From contig NZ_CP096889.1 in assembly GCF_004124315.2 (NCBI RefSeq), positions 2,711,001 to 2,775,000 of the forward strand: a stretch of 64,000 nucleotides of DNA, in the 5' to 3' direction. The translations under genes and the position numbers were made by a program. Below, piece after piece: positions 34,316 to 42,383 of the stretch. The stretch comes from Bacillus cabrialesii. GTDB taxonomy: Bacteria; Bacillota; Bacilli; Bacillales; Bacillaceae. How positions within the stretch are numbered: position 1 is the first letter of the stretch; every line of letters starts with the position of its first letter. The notes under the pieces were generated by a model. The model was not told where the DNA came from. It saw only the letters and a program-made list of their open reading frames with translations, and did not search any database.

Positions 34316-34413
34316 GCAAATTCACCTCTTTGACTGTTCTTCATTGTACCATAAAAACAGCCAAAGTCTTATAGAAAAGTTAACATACGTTCGCTTCTCT
34401 CTCATTCTTCCAC

Positions 34414-34440
34414 GAAAAAAAAGACATGAATACATGTCTT
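34414..34440 (-). terminator. Intrinsic terminator of bofC
   Basis: Hairpin AAGACATGtattCATGTCTT followed by TTTTTTTT on the minus strand; the stem lies immediately after the bofC stop. Confidence 0.85.
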
Positions 34441-34453
34441 CAACCAGCGGACG

Positions 34454-34966
34454 TTACCCGCTGTATGTCTTCATATGTTCTATGACATCTTCAAACTCCG
34501 CTTTTGTCCGAAACGGAATGCCTTTCAGGAGATTTTTTTGCATATGGCTTTCCAGCCTTTCTAAATCAATTTGGAAAAAAGACTGAATCGGTTCGGAAGC
34601 TGATTCAGGCCGACCATGAAAAGTGGAAATCACCCCATTATCCGAGACACCGATATACCCGTTCACCTTACTGAGCGGAGAAATATCGTCCATTTGCTTC
34701 CGGAAGAGCACATATCCCTTTTTTTGTTCGACAAGCGTCCAGCCGGCATAAGCTGTCCAAAAATCATCCATAGAAATCACTTTTTCATCCTTATGCTCAA
34801 TGCTGACATCGCCGTCCAAATACACTTTTTCAAGCTGCACATGCACCTGCAGCGGTTCATAGTGCTCCACTTCCGCCCCAAGTGCTCGGGGCGGAGCACC
34901 TATTAGACATGCTGCGGCTGAGCAAAGAATGCCCAGCAAAAGATACGCCGTGCTGAATCGTTTCAC
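34454..34966 (-). CDS. bofC: Forespore regulator BofC
   Basis: A 170-residue exported protein: N-terminal signal sequence (about 1-30, AYLLLGILCSAAACLIGAPP), then a BofC-type N-terminal fold (about 33-80) and C-terminal domain. In B. subtilis BofC is made in the forespore and acts in the intermembrane space, affecting SpoIVB signalling that activates pro-sigma-K processing by SpoIVFB (encoded at 54 kb here). Start follows GAGGGTG. It lies between csbX and its own terminator. No catalytic motif is expected. Confidence 0.88.
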   Translation of the reverse strand: MKRFSTAYLLLGILCSAAACLIGAPPRALGAEVEHYEPLQVHVQLEKVYLDGDVSIEHKDEKVISMDDFWTAYAGWTLVEQKKGYVLFRKQMDDISPLSKVNGYIGVSDNGVISTFHGRPESASEPIQSFFQIDLERLESHMQKNLLKGIPFRTKAEFEDVIEHMKTYSG

Positions 34967-35013
34967 CCTCTACACCTCTTTGCACACGTTTATGACTAGT
35001 TTGACCAAAGAGG

Positions 35014-36321
35014 CTACTGCTTAACCGTTTTCTCGAAATTTGTTTGCACATTTTCCCTGACAAACCGTTCCTCCGTATACACGTCGGAGCTTTGCTCTGA
35101 AATCGTCAAAAATTGTGTCAGAAAAGCACTCAAAAAATACAATGACGCAAAAATCCAAATCACACCGCCTGCACCGAGCGGCCCAATGAAAAGACTGACG
35201 ATGCCCGGCGCGATAAACGCACATAAACCAGATCCCAGATTTAATACTGACATGGCAGCGCCTTTATTATCAGGGGCAAGTGTCGGCAAAAGCGCGCTTA
35301 ATGGCACGTAACCGGCCAATGCCGCGCCGTAGCAGCAGGCGATAATCATCAGCACCCAATACTGATGCCCGATCAATTGAGGCGTATAATAAAGCGCCAG
35401 CGTAAAAATGCCGCACCCTACACCGCCAAACCACATCACGGTATTGCGCCAGCCAAGTTTATCTCCGACTGCGCCGAAAATGATATTAAACACGATATTA
35501 ACAAAAAAGAGCGTCCCCCATATTTGCAGCCATTCTGAAACAGAATATCCGTAACGAGCTAAATAAGTCGGGAGAAAGATGGCAAACCCGAATTGCCCTA
35601 TGGCATTTATCGTCTTGACCACTCCGCCGATGCCGACTTTAGGGTTTTCAAACATAATTGTAAATGCCTTGGACAGCTCTTTCCATTTCGGCTGATCTTG
35701 TTTTTGTACCGGTGTAAATTTATCTTTGTTAAAAAATAGAGCGAGGAATCCACCTGCCGCCACAAATAGCAAAGCGCTCCAAAGCGTAGTGATTTCTCCA
35801 AAGGCCTGAACCGCATAGCTGGAATAAAACGGACCGAGTACGTTAAGGCCGCACGTAAACATAAACCAAAACCAGCCGACTGCTTTTCCGAGAATGTGAT
35901 GAGAGGTGCTGTATGACACCCACACGAGAAACGAGTATGCAAACAGCGGATATCCCAAGCCTCTAAGTGCATAGCTGCCCAAGAGAGCCGGATAATACAT
36001 ATGAGGAATCGCCCAGCCGATAAAAGCGGCCGAACCGAGGATAAATGCAAGTAAGCCCACAGTCATCGTTTTTCTCGGCCCCCAAGTTTGGACAAATGTG
36101 CCCGAAAGCCAAGCCGAGATGGTGACAGCAATGCCGTATACGGTAAATAATGATGCGGATTGCTGCATGCTGAGACCGTGATCAACGAGAAAAGGAGACA
36201 GCCAGCCTTGTTCAAGTCCGTCTCCAACCATAAAGATGACAACGCCAATGTAACCCCAAACCATGTGAGAAGGAATTCCGATTTTGTTCAAAACATTTCC
36301 TTTAGCATGTGCTGTATTCAT
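35014..36321 (-). CDS. csbX: Major facilitator transporter CsbX (sigma-B regulon)
   Basis: A 435-residue MFS transporter with 12 predicted helices and the loop motif between helices 2 and 3 (WGPRKTMTVG). It resembles sugar-alcohol/metabolite permeases; the substrate is unknown. ATG at 36321 follows GGTGGAG. A sigma-B-like promoter with a GGGTAT -10 element is about 45 bp upstream, in line with its known general-stress control. bofC lies 47 bp downstream. Confidence 0.88.
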   Translation of the reverse strand: MNTAHAKGNVLNKIGIPSHMVWGYIGVVIFMVGDGLEQGWLSPFLVDHGLSMQQSASLFTVYGIAVTISAWLSGTFVQTWGPRKTMTVGLLAFILGSAAFIGWAIPHMYYPALLGSYALRGLGYPLFAYSFLVWVSYSTSHHILGKAVGWFWFMFTCGLNVLGPFYSSYAVQAFGEITTLWSALLFVAAGGFLALFFNKDKFTPVQKQDQPKWKELSKAFTIMFENPKVGIGGVVKTINAIGQFGFAIFLPTYLARYGYSVSEWLQIWGTLFFVNIVFNIIFGAVGDKLGWRNTVMWFGGVGCGIFTLALYYTPQLIGHQYWVLMIIACCYGAALAGYVPLSALLPTLAPDNKGAAMSVLNLGSGLCAFIAPGIVSLFIGPLGAGGVIWIFASLYFLSAFLTQFLTISEQSSDVYTEERFVRENVQTNFEKTVKQ

Positions 36322-36366
36322 TTTCTCCACCGCCTACTTTTTTTCTAAAGTATCAACGGAGGTTCT

Positions 36367-36393
36367 ATACCCAAGCTTGCTGAATTGTAATCC
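36367..36393 (-). promoter_or_regulatory. Candidate sigma-B promoter of csbX
   Basis: Minus strand: -10 GGGTAT (36372-36367) matches the sigma-B consensus exactly; a weaker -35 GGATTA (36393-36388) lies 15 bp upstream (consensus GTTTAA). The position fits the known stress control of csbX. Confidence 0.6.
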
Positions 36394-36400
36394 TGTTTGA

Positions 36401-37426
36401 TTAAAAAGCGATTTTTTCAGTGTGCTCAATACTGACAGGCATGCCAAAAGCAAGCGACTGCTGTGCCGCTCTGGCGATCCGTTCCGCCTGAAAACCGTCA
36501 TTGCCCGTGCAGGCAGTTTCCCGGTTTGTGTCGATCGCTTCCGCAAACCGAAGGATCTCCTCCTCATACGCATCCTTATAGCGTTCAAGGAAAAAGAAAT
36601 GCGGTTTATCTTTCAGAACAAAATCAGCGGTTGACACTTCGACTGTCGTCGGCCTGCTGTTGTCCGCCGCTGCCGAGCCTTTCGTCCCGAAGACCTCGAC
36701 CCGCTGGTCATATCCGTACACAGCTTGGCGGCTGTTGTCAATGACAGCCATGGCACCGTTTTCAAAAGTCAATGTAATGACAGCCGTATCAATATCTCCC
36801 AGCTCCGCAAATGAAGGATTCACCAAAGCCGTCCCTTTTGCATACACTTCCGTCACTTCGCTTCCCATAATATATCTGGCCATGTCAAAATCATGGATCG
36901 ACATATCCATAAACAAGCCGCCTGAAGTACGGACATAATCTATATTCGGGGGTTCTGGGTCCCGTGACGTGATTTTTAATAAATGAGGCGTACCGATTTC
37001 ACCTTTTTCAACAATCGTTTTGATTTTCTTAAAATGAGGATCAAAACGGCGGTTAAATCCGACTTGAAGCGCAATCCCGTGTTTCCGGACGGCCGCAAGC
37101 GCATCTTTTGTTTCTTCCAGAGAGAAACTGACGGGCTTCTCACAAAAAATATGCTTTTTCGCCTCGGCTGCTTCTCGGATCATTTGCGCATGTACGGCTG
37201 TAGGTGTGCAAATAAAAACAGCGTCAATATCCGGATCATGTAATAAATCACGATAATCAGAGGTTATGTATTCAACCTGATGACTGTCGGCCCAGCTTTT
37301 TATACGGCTTGCCTGAATATCAGAGACCGCTTTTATTTTCAGGTGAGGAATCCGGCGTATATTTTGAACATGAAGTTTGCCGATGCGCCCAGCACCGATA
37401 ATCCCTGTCACAATCTGTTTTGTCAT
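36401..37426 (-). CDS. yrbE: Gfo/Idh/MocA family dehydrogenase YrbE
   Basis: A 341-residue NAD(P)-dependent oxidoreductase of the inositol 2-dehydrogenase group. Rossmann motif GIIGAGRIGKLH (about 8-19), EKPVSFSLEE (catalytic Lys region, about 95-104), GFNRRFDPHF (about 125-134) and DMSIHDFDMARYI (about 172-184, catalytic Asp/His) are all intact. The substrate is probably an inositol or related polyol, but that is inference. Start follows AAGGAGG at eight bases. The promoter region carries two CcpA-type sites, indicating carbon catabolite repression. It lies upstream of csbX on the same strand with its own promoter. Confidence 0.88.
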   Translation of the reverse strand: MTKQIVTGIIGAGRIGKLHVQNIRRIPHLKIKAVSDIQASRIKSWADSHQVEYITSDYRDLLHDPDIDAVFICTPTAVHAQMIREAAEAKKHIFCEKPVSFSLEETKDALAAVRKHGIALQVGFNRRFDPHFKKIKTIVEKGEIGTPHLLKITSRDPEPPNIDYVRTSGGLFMDMSIHDFDMARYIMGSEVTEVYAKGTALVNPSFAELGDIDTAVITLTFENGAMAVIDNSRQAVYGYDQRVEVFGTKGSAAADNSRPTTVEVSTADFVLKDKPHFFFLERYKDAYEEEILRFAEAIDTNRETACTGNDGFQAERIARAAQQSLAFGMPVSIEHTEKIAF

Positions 37427-37450
37427 GGCTTGTTCCTCCTTGAACATTTA

Positions 37451-37464
37451 CGAAAGCGCTTTAT
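37451..37464. promoter_or_regulatory. Downstream CcpA site (cre) of yrbE
   Basis: CGAAAGCGCTTTAT differs from the cre consensus core TGAAAGCGCTTTAT by one base. It lies about 10-25 bases after the predicted transcription start, a position where CcpA blocks transcription. Confidence 0.7.
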
Positions 37465-37473
37465 TTAAAATTA

Positions 37474-37502
37474 ATACTATCCCATTTGTAAGCGCTTTTC
37501 AA
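37474..37502 (-). promoter_or_regulatory. Sigma-A promoter of yrbE
   Basis: Minus strand: -35 TTGAAA (37502-37497), 17-bp spacer, -10 TAGTAT (37479-37474). The -35 box overlaps the upstream cre site. Confidence 0.7.
37486..37501. promoter_or_regulatory. Upstream CcpA site (cre) overlapping the yrbE -35
   Basis: TTGTAAGCGCTTTTCA fits the cre consensus WTGNAARCGNWWWCA at every position. It covers the -35 region, so CcpA binding would exclude RNA polymerase. Confidence 0.78.
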
Positions 37503-37662
37503 GAATGGAAATGATCGTTCTATGTCTCTTTTATCACAATTAATGCTTATAGGTAGCCTTCTTCTTCAAGACCAGATACACTAGAATTAGGCTCTTTTTC
37601 CTGAACAGTTTATGATTTTCCTATAAACAACTGCATAAAATAGAGCAAAGAAGGTGAATGAA

Positions 37663-38310
37663 ATGCTGACAAAAGCAGAGGAACTGGCCCATTCAGTCAT
37701 ATACCGCAAGAACAGCAGATTTGATAAAGTCAAAGAAAAATCCGAGGAATTAACACTAATCGGCAAAGGAAGGAGCGCCTATGTGTTCGCCCTTACAGAA
37801 GGTGATCGAAAAATGGCGCTGAAAGTATTTTTTCCAGAGTATCAAGCGACAGCCATCAAAGAAGCAGCGATCTATGAAAAATTAGCCGGGTCCGCATTCT
37901 ACCCTGACATTTATGAAACTGGTGATTCATTTATTCTCATGGAATATATTAAAGGTGAAACCTTTTATAATTGTCTGAAGAAAGGCATTGCGATCAATGA
38001 TGATATGATTCAGCAGGTTGAAGAAGCACTTTCTGACGCCCGTGCGGCCGGCCTGAACCCGTCGGACATTCATTTGCGGAATCTGATTCTGACAGAAACC
38101 GGAGCAGTGCGGGTGATTGATGTTGCGAGATTTGAACAGACAAAAACGTGCACGCAGTGGAATGATTTAAAAACAGCGTATCATGCACTCTACAAAAAAC
38201 CGATATTCCCCAAAAAGATTCCGGGTTTTTGGCTGGAGATTATCGCATTTTTATATAAAAAAGACTGGTTCCAAAAACATTTCGCTCAGCGGAAAAGAAA
38301 ATATTCTTAA
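37663..38310 (+). CDS. yrzF: Protein-kinase-like protein YrzF
   Basis: A 215-residue protein with a small eukaryotic-kinase/aminoglycoside-kinase fold. Visible parts: glycine-rich loop LIGKGRSAYVF (about 32-42), the ATP-binding lysine in ALKVFF (about 53-58), a catalytic loop PSDIHLRNLIL (DxxxxN preserved, about 137-147) and VRVIDVARF (metal-binding Asp, about 153-161). All key residues look intact, so kinase activity is plausible; the substrate is unknown. ATG at 37663 is six bases after AAGGTG. It ends at a strong hairpin shared with the small minus-strand gene. Confidence 0.82.
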   Translation: MLTKAEELAHSVIYRKNSRFDKVKEKSEELTLIGKGRSAYVFALTEGDRKMALKVFFPEYQATAIKEAAIYEKLAGSAFYPDIYETGDSFILMEYIKGETFYNCLKKGIAINDDMIQQVEEALSDARAAGLNPSDIHLRNLILTETGAVRVIDVARFEQTKTCTQWNDLKTAYHALYKKPIFPKKIPGFWLEIIAFLYKKDWFQKHFAQRKRKYS

Positions 38311-38315
38311 ATCGA

Positions 38316-38343
38316 AAAGGCAGCCGCTTGAAGCGGCTGCCTT
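38316..38343. terminator. Hairpin between yrzF and the 40-residue gene
   Basis: Strong stem AAGGCAGCCGCTT/AAGCGGCTGCCTT. Flanking T-runs are short on both strands, so it may terminate convergent transcripts from both sides but less efficiently than the others. Confidence 0.7.
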
Positions 38344-38356
38344 CTTCCATGTATTT

Positions 38357-38479
38357 TTACTTTCTGACTGTAGAAATCAGTTTCATTTGTTCAGGCGACA
38401 GCTTGATTCGATAGCCTCTCACAGTTAAGTAGACCGCTTCAGAGCCCTTTTCGCTGGAATGACAATATATTTTCTCCAT
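38357..38479 (-). CDS. Unknown 40-residue protein
   Basis: An open frame of 40 codons preceded by GGGGAG at six bases. It begins MEKIYCHSSEKGSEAVYL and ends EQMKLISTVRK; it has one cysteine, no hydrophobic stretch and no motif I recognise. A plausible ribosome site, normal start and the terminator-like hairpin just past the stop support a real gene. It is convergent with yrzF. In B. subtilis several yrz-named small genes lie near here; I cannot match it with confidence. Confidence 0.5.
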   Translation of the reverse strand: MEKIYCHSSEKGSEAVYLTVRGYRIKLSPEQMKLISTVRK

Positions 38480-38581
38480 TCCTGTCTCCCCTTTGCCCTT
38501 TATTTGTTTTCTTTCATCATATCATCGCTTTATTGAGGGAATTTTAAGGAAATGTAAAGATAGTATGAACCCGATATATAT

Positions 38582-39007
38582 ATGAGAGAAAAAAAGGGAG
38601 AGAGTCACATCAATACACGCAGCAAAATCCCGCTTATGATGTTGGCGCTTCTGATATTCTTCGGAGGCGCCGTCTATTGGATGTTATTTTCACTAAAAAA
38701 CGTCCCGAAAGGCAATCTCGTCCAATCGGTTGAATCGCCGGATGGAAACTATACGTTAAACACTTATGTATCCCGGAATACCTTGAGTTCAGATGCGGCC
38801 AGAGGCGAACTTGTGAACGAAAAAACACTTGTCAAGAAAACAATCTACTGGAACTATCCGGACAGCAGCCCGACCGTTAAATGGATCAATCACAATACAG
38901 TGAAAATCGGCAATCAGACTTTACATCTTGATACTGATGAAACGTATGATTGGAGAAAGGATGATCATTGGATCCGTGAAGAACCGCCGCAGGCGTCAGT
39001 GAGGTGA
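38582..39007 (+). CDS. DUF5412-like small membrane-anchored protein
   Basis: Up to 141 codons. The product has an N-terminal membrane helix (about 17-35, MLALLIFFGGAVYWMLF) and an extracytoplasmic domain with VESPDGNYTLNTYV and PTVKWINHNTVKIGNQTL, the pattern of DUF5412 proteins of Bacillaceae. Function unknown. The start is odd: the ATG at 38582 has no ribosome site before it, while a good site (AAGGGAGAG) lies after it and is well spaced for codon 10, which is ATC at 38609, not ATG. The gene may use the upstream ATG, a rare AUC start, or have lost its start codon. Confidence 0.65.
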   Translation: MREKKGESHINTRSKIPLMMLALLIFFGGAVYWMLFSLKNVPKGNLVQSVESPDGNYTLNTYVSRNTLSSDAARGELVNEKTLVKKTIYWNYPDSSPTVKWINHNTVKIGNQTLHLDTDETYDWRKDDHWIREEPPQASVR

Positions 39008-39085
39008 TGAAGCACGAATGAGTTGGACGGGACAAATGAAATACGTTTCCAACAATTGCTGATTGATTTTCCTCTTATATACAGA

Positions 39086-39116
39086 TTGACAGACCTTGGT
39101 TATCTGTTGCTATAGA
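39086..39116 (+). promoter_or_regulatory. Candidate promoter upstream of yrbD leader
   Basis: -35 TTGACA (39086-39091), 19-bp spacer, -10 TATAGA (39111-39116) preceded by TGC, an extended -10. The long spacer is tolerable with a TGn motif. Confidence 0.5.
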
Positions 39117-39151
39117 ATTTTATTACAATTGCCATCAGTTTGCCCCTGTAG

Positions 39152-39192
39152 AAAAACGCTGCGTAATCAATACGCGGTGTTTTTTCTTTTTT
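39152..39192 (+). terminator. Intrinsic terminator in the yrbD upstream region
   Basis: Stem AACGCTGCGTA/TACGCGGTGTT (one mismatch, one G-T pair) followed by TTTTTTCTTTTTT. Confidence 0.75.
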
Positions 39193-39314
39193 CCCTTCCT
39201 CTTCTTATTGATAATTACCGGTCATATAATGTGACAAATCAATTGTAGAAATAGTTCGATTAGCCCAAAATCCTTTTTATACATGTATGCGAAATGAAGT
39301 GAGGAGGAAGCTTA

Positions 39315-40769
39315 ATGGCAGATTTTGTTACTCGTTTAAACGCGGTCTTATGGAGCACGCCCGTCATTTATATTTTATTGGGTATAGGATTAATCTTTTC
39401 TATTAAGACCCGTTTTTTACAAGTCAGACATTTGAAAGAAATGATTGTTCTGATGTTCAAAGGAAAAAGCTCTGAAGCCGGCGTTTCTTCTTTTCAAGCA
39501 TTATCCATTGCGTTGTCCGGGCGAGTGGGGACAGGAAACATCGCGGGTGTGGCGACAGCAATTGCATTCGGCGGCCCCGGCGCGGTGTTCTGGATGTGGA
39601 CGATTGCCTTTATCGGGGCGGCGAGCGCATTTGTTGAATCAACTCTTGCCCAAATTTACAAAGTGAAACAAGGCGGCCAATATCGGGGCGGCCCTGCTTA
39701 CTATATAGAAAAAGGCTTAGGCATTAAGTGGTTTGCCGTCTTATTTGCCGCTGCTGCTCTTATTGCAATGGCCCTTCTGATGCCGGGCGTACAGTCCAAC
39801 TCTATAGCAGCTGGCGTCCAAAATGCATTTGGCATTTCTCCTGCCATCACAGGCTGCATTCTCGTTTTATTATTAGGATTTATCATTTTTGGCGGCGTCA
39901 AACGAATTGCCAGTGCCGCGCAAATGATTGTTCCGTTTATGGCCATTGGCTATATCCTGCTTTCTTTGATCATTATCGTCATGAATATATCTGAATTGCC
40001 TGCTGTCATTTCATTGATTTTCAAAAGCGCTTTTGCATTAGATTCCGCTTTTGGCGGCCTGATCGGCATGGCGATTTCTTGGGGAGTCAAACGGGGCATT
40101 TACTCAAACGAAGCAGGCCAGGGAACAGGCCCGCATCCGGCCGCCGCTGCGGAAGTTTCCCATCCGGTCAAGCAGGGGCTGGTTCAGGCATTTTCCGTTT
40201 ATATCGACACCCTATTTGTATGTTCCGCTACAGCTTTCATGATCTTGTTTACCGGCATGTACAATACCCAGGCTGCAGATGGTTCCTTTATCGTTCATCA
40301 CCTTAAAGGCGTAGAGGCAGGCCCCGGCTTCACTCAAGCGGCCATTGACAATGTTCTTCCCGGATTAGGCGCGGGCTTTGTTGCCATCGCTTTATTCTTC
40401 TTCGCATTTACAACAATTATGGCATATTACTACATCGCAGAGACAAATATCGCCTATTTGACCCGGGGAAGAGAAAGCAAATGGGCAATGTTTGGCTTAA
40501 AACTGATTATTTTAGCCGCGACGTTCTATGGAACTGTGAAAACCGCTTCACTTGCTTGGGCATTAGGCGATGCGGGACTTGGCATTATGGTATGGCTAAA
40601 CGTCATTGCCATTGTGCTGCTTGCAAAACCGGCGCTTCTTGCCTTAAAGGATTACGAGCGCCAAAAGAAGCAGGGCTTAGACCCGGTCTTTGATCCGAAA
40701 TCGCTTGGCATCAAAAACGCTGATTTCTGGGAGAAAGAATATCCCCGGGAAAATGAACGTGTTTCTTAA
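39315..40769 (+). CDS. yrbD: Sodium/alanine (glycine) symporter, AGCS family, YrbD
   Basis: A 484-residue transporter with about 11 helices of the AlsT/AGCS family, taking up alanine or glycine with Na+. Signature sequences: ALSGRVGTGNIAGVATAIAFGGPGAVFWMW (about 67-96), RGGPAYYIEKGL (about 123-134) and SWGVKRGIYSNEAGQGTGPH (about 255-274). Start follows GAGGAGGAAG. Several homologues exist in B. subtilis, so the substrate is an inference. It ends at a bidirectional terminator shared with yebC. Confidence 0.93.
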   Translation: MADFVTRLNAVLWSTPVIYILLGIGLIFSIKTRFLQVRHLKEMIVLMFKGKSSEAGVSSFQALSIALSGRVGTGNIAGVATAIAFGGPGAVFWMWTIAFIGAASAFVESTLAQIYKVKQGGQYRGGPAYYIEKGLGIKWFAVLFAAAALIAMALLMPGVQSNSIAAGVQNAFGISPAITGCILVLLLGFIIFGGVKRIASAAQMIVPFMAIGYILLSLIIIVMNISELPAVISLIFKSAFALDSAFGGLIGMAISWGVKRGIYSNEAGQGTGPHPAAAAEVSHPVKQGLVQAFSVYIDTLFVCSATAFMILFTGMYNTQAADGSFIVHHLKGVEAGPGFTQAAIDNVLPGLGAGFVAIALFFFAFTTIMAYYYIAETNIAYLTRGRESKWAMFGLKLIILAATFYGTVKTASLAWALGDAGLGIMVWLNVIAIVLLAKPALLALKDYERQKKQGLDPVFDPKSLGIKNADFWEKEYPRENERVS

Positions 40770-40773
40770 CCCA

Positions 40774-40812
40774 CAAAAAACCGGCTCGATATGGCATCGC
40801 GCCGGTTTTTTT
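40774..40812. terminator. Bidirectional terminator between yrbD and yebC
   Basis: Stem AAAACCGGC/GCCGGTTTT with an inner CGA/TCG pairing and A/T-runs on both sides, between convergent stops. It overlaps the last bases of yebC. Confidence 0.85.
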
Positions 40813-41533
40813 ATGAGCGGTAATTGGTATACACTTCTTGAACATCATCGTCATCTTCAAGGATACTGATCAATTTTTCCAGCTTCTCAACAGTTTGATC
40901 ATCAGCATCTGCATAGGTTTTTGGAAGCATGGTCACCTCCGCCGAAGAGATTATATACTTCGATTCGAGAGCTGTTTTGACCTCTTCGAAACGCTCGGGC
41001 TCTGTTAGTACCTCATATTGCTCTTCTTCTGTCTGCAGCTCTTCTCCCCCTGCTTCCAGCACATCAAGCATAAGCTCATCTTCTACTATTTGCCGTTCTG
41101 TACGGTCGATTGCAATGAATCCCTTCCGCTCAAATAAAAAGCCTACACATCCGCTTTCTCCCAGACTACCGCCATTTTTATTAAATGCCGTCCGTACATT
41201 TGATGCCGTTCGGTTTTTGTTATCTGTTACACATTCAACCATCACGGCAATCCCTGATGGACCGTAGCCTTCATAGGTGATTTCCTCATAGCCGCTTCCG
41301 TCTTGGCTCCCCGCGGCTTTTTGAATGGCTCGGTCAATATTTTCATTCGGCATATTGGCGCCTTTTGCTTGTTCGATGACAAGACGCAATGCTGAATTTG
41401 CTTCTGGATCAGCTCCGCCTTCTTTCGCTGCCACATAGATCTCCTTCGCAAGCTTCATAAATATTTTTCCGCGCTTTGCATCCTGTGCATTTTTTCTTTT
41501 TTGTATGTTTTTCCACTTGGAATGGCCTGCCAT
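40811..41533 (-). CDS. yrbC: YebC/PmpR family protein YrbC
   Basis: A 240-residue three-domain YebC protein, with the invariant start MAGHSKWKNIQKRKNAQDA and YEGYGPSGIAVMVE (about 90-103). Some family members act as transcription regulators; recent work ties others to easing ribosome stalls at proline stretches. The role here is not decided by sequence. ATG at 41533 follows GAAGGTGA; the long N-terminal extension of the frame is non-coding. A second YebC paralogue exists in B. subtilis, so naming follows synteny. Confidence 0.92.
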   Translation of the reverse strand: MAGHSKWKNIQKRKNAQDAKRGKIFMKLAKEIYVAAKEGGADPEANSALRLVIEQAKGANMPNENIDRAIQKAAGSQDGSGYEEITYEGYGPSGIAVMVECVTDNKNRTASNVRTAFNKNGGSLGESGCVGFLFERKGFIAIDRTERQIVEDELMLDVLEAGGEELQTEEEQYEVLTEPERFEEVKTALESKYIISSAEVTMLPKTYADADDQTVEKLEKLISILEDDDDVQEVYTNYRS

Positions 41534-41594
41534 ATTTTCACCTTCTTTTATATTTTCTATGTACACTCTAATGGGTATTGTACGCTGATGCAAA

Positions 41595-41630
41595 GAAAAA
41601 GGCTGCCGAATATCACTTCCGGCAGCCATT
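41595..41630 (-). terminator. Intrinsic terminator of coxA
   Basis: Stem GGCTGCCG/CGGCAGCC with an 11-base loop and TTTTT on the minus strand, directly after coxA. Confidence 0.82.
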
Positions 41631-41635
41631 TAACG

Positions 41636-42235
41636 TTAGCGGGTGTTCATTTTACGAAGTCTTGTGAACAGCCCTTTATCTGTAGACACTTGGACGTCAC
41701 GGCCATTTGCATAGTTGCGTGCCGCATTTGTGACATTATCCCTGTCGGACTTGGTGAAGTCTTTGTGGCTTCTGACTGCGATAACTACTCGGTCATCCGT
41801 TACCATCACTTGTGCGTCATTGACGTTTTTCACTTGTTTCACACGGTTGGCAATTTTCGCTGCCAGTCTCCGGTTTTCCTGGTTGTCATATCCGTTGTAC
41901 GTGACGTTCCGATTCATGTTTCTGTTATTCGTGTTGTTATATGTTCCGTCAGTTGCCAATGGAACGCGATCGTCAGCAGTCATGCGATCACGGTTATTCA
42001 CATTCGTGGTGTTTCGGTTATCGCCGTTCTGGTCCTCCATTAATTCAGTAACAGGACCGTCATTGTCGATCATTCCTTCTCCCTGTCTGTCAGCGTCATT
42101 TTCATTTGTATAATATCCGATTGGACGGGTATTGCCGTTATTTCGTGTATCATTCTGAGCATTATCGTTTGCTCCGCATGCTGTTAAGCCGGCTGTCATT
42201 AGAATCAAGCTTGCAATCGTCATTTTTTTACCCAA
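41636..42235 (-). CDS. coxA: Spore cortex lipoprotein CoxA (YrbB)
   Basis: About 199 residues, of the YhcN/YlaJ sporulation lipoprotein family. The N-terminal signal (KKMTIASLILMTAGLTAC) ends in the lipobox LTAC. A long Asn/Asp/Arg-rich segment follows, then a YhcN/YlaJ domain (about 115-199, LAAKIANRVKQVKNVNDAQV). Start TTG at 42235 is eight bases after GGGGGG; the ATG at codon 6 is also possible. In B. subtilis CoxA is associated with the spore cortex. Downstream of safA but separated by a terminator. Confidence 0.85.
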   Translation of the reverse strand: MGKKMTIASLILMTAGLTACGANDNAQNDTRNNGNTRPIGYYTNENDADRQGEGMIDNDGPVTELMEDQNGDNRNTTNVNNRDRMTADDRVPLATDGTYNNTNNRNMNRNVTYNGYDNQENRRLAAKIANRVKQVKNVNDAQVMVTDDRVVIAVRSHKDFTKSDRDNVTNAARNYANGRDVQVSTDKGLFTRLRKMNTR

Positions 42236-42350
42236 TGGAAAAACCCCCCGTGGACGAATTTGAGCATGTTTGCTCGTTTTTATCATGTGCGTCCGAGGGG
42301 GATGTTAAGCGTGTCAGTTCTCTCCATTTGGCAGTGAACCGCTCCGGAAT

Positions 42351-42378
42351 AAAAAAAGGAACGATTTACATCGTTCCG
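42351..42378 (-). terminator. Intrinsic terminator of safA
   Basis: Hairpin GGAACGATgtaaATCGTTCC followed by TTTTTTTATT on the minus strand, six bases past the safA stop. Confidence 0.87.
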
Positions 42379-42383
42379 AACAA

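Larger units (their letters stand above)
39008..39314 (+). other. Intergenic region before yrbD: promoter, short leader, terminator
   Basis: No coding potential. It holds an extended -10 promoter, a terminator about 30-65 bases downstream of the predicted start, then a second AT-rich promoter-like region (TATAAT at 39225-39230) and the yrbD ribosome site AGTGAGGAGGAAG. The first pair would give a short transcript of about 65-70 nt. Confidence 0.5.
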
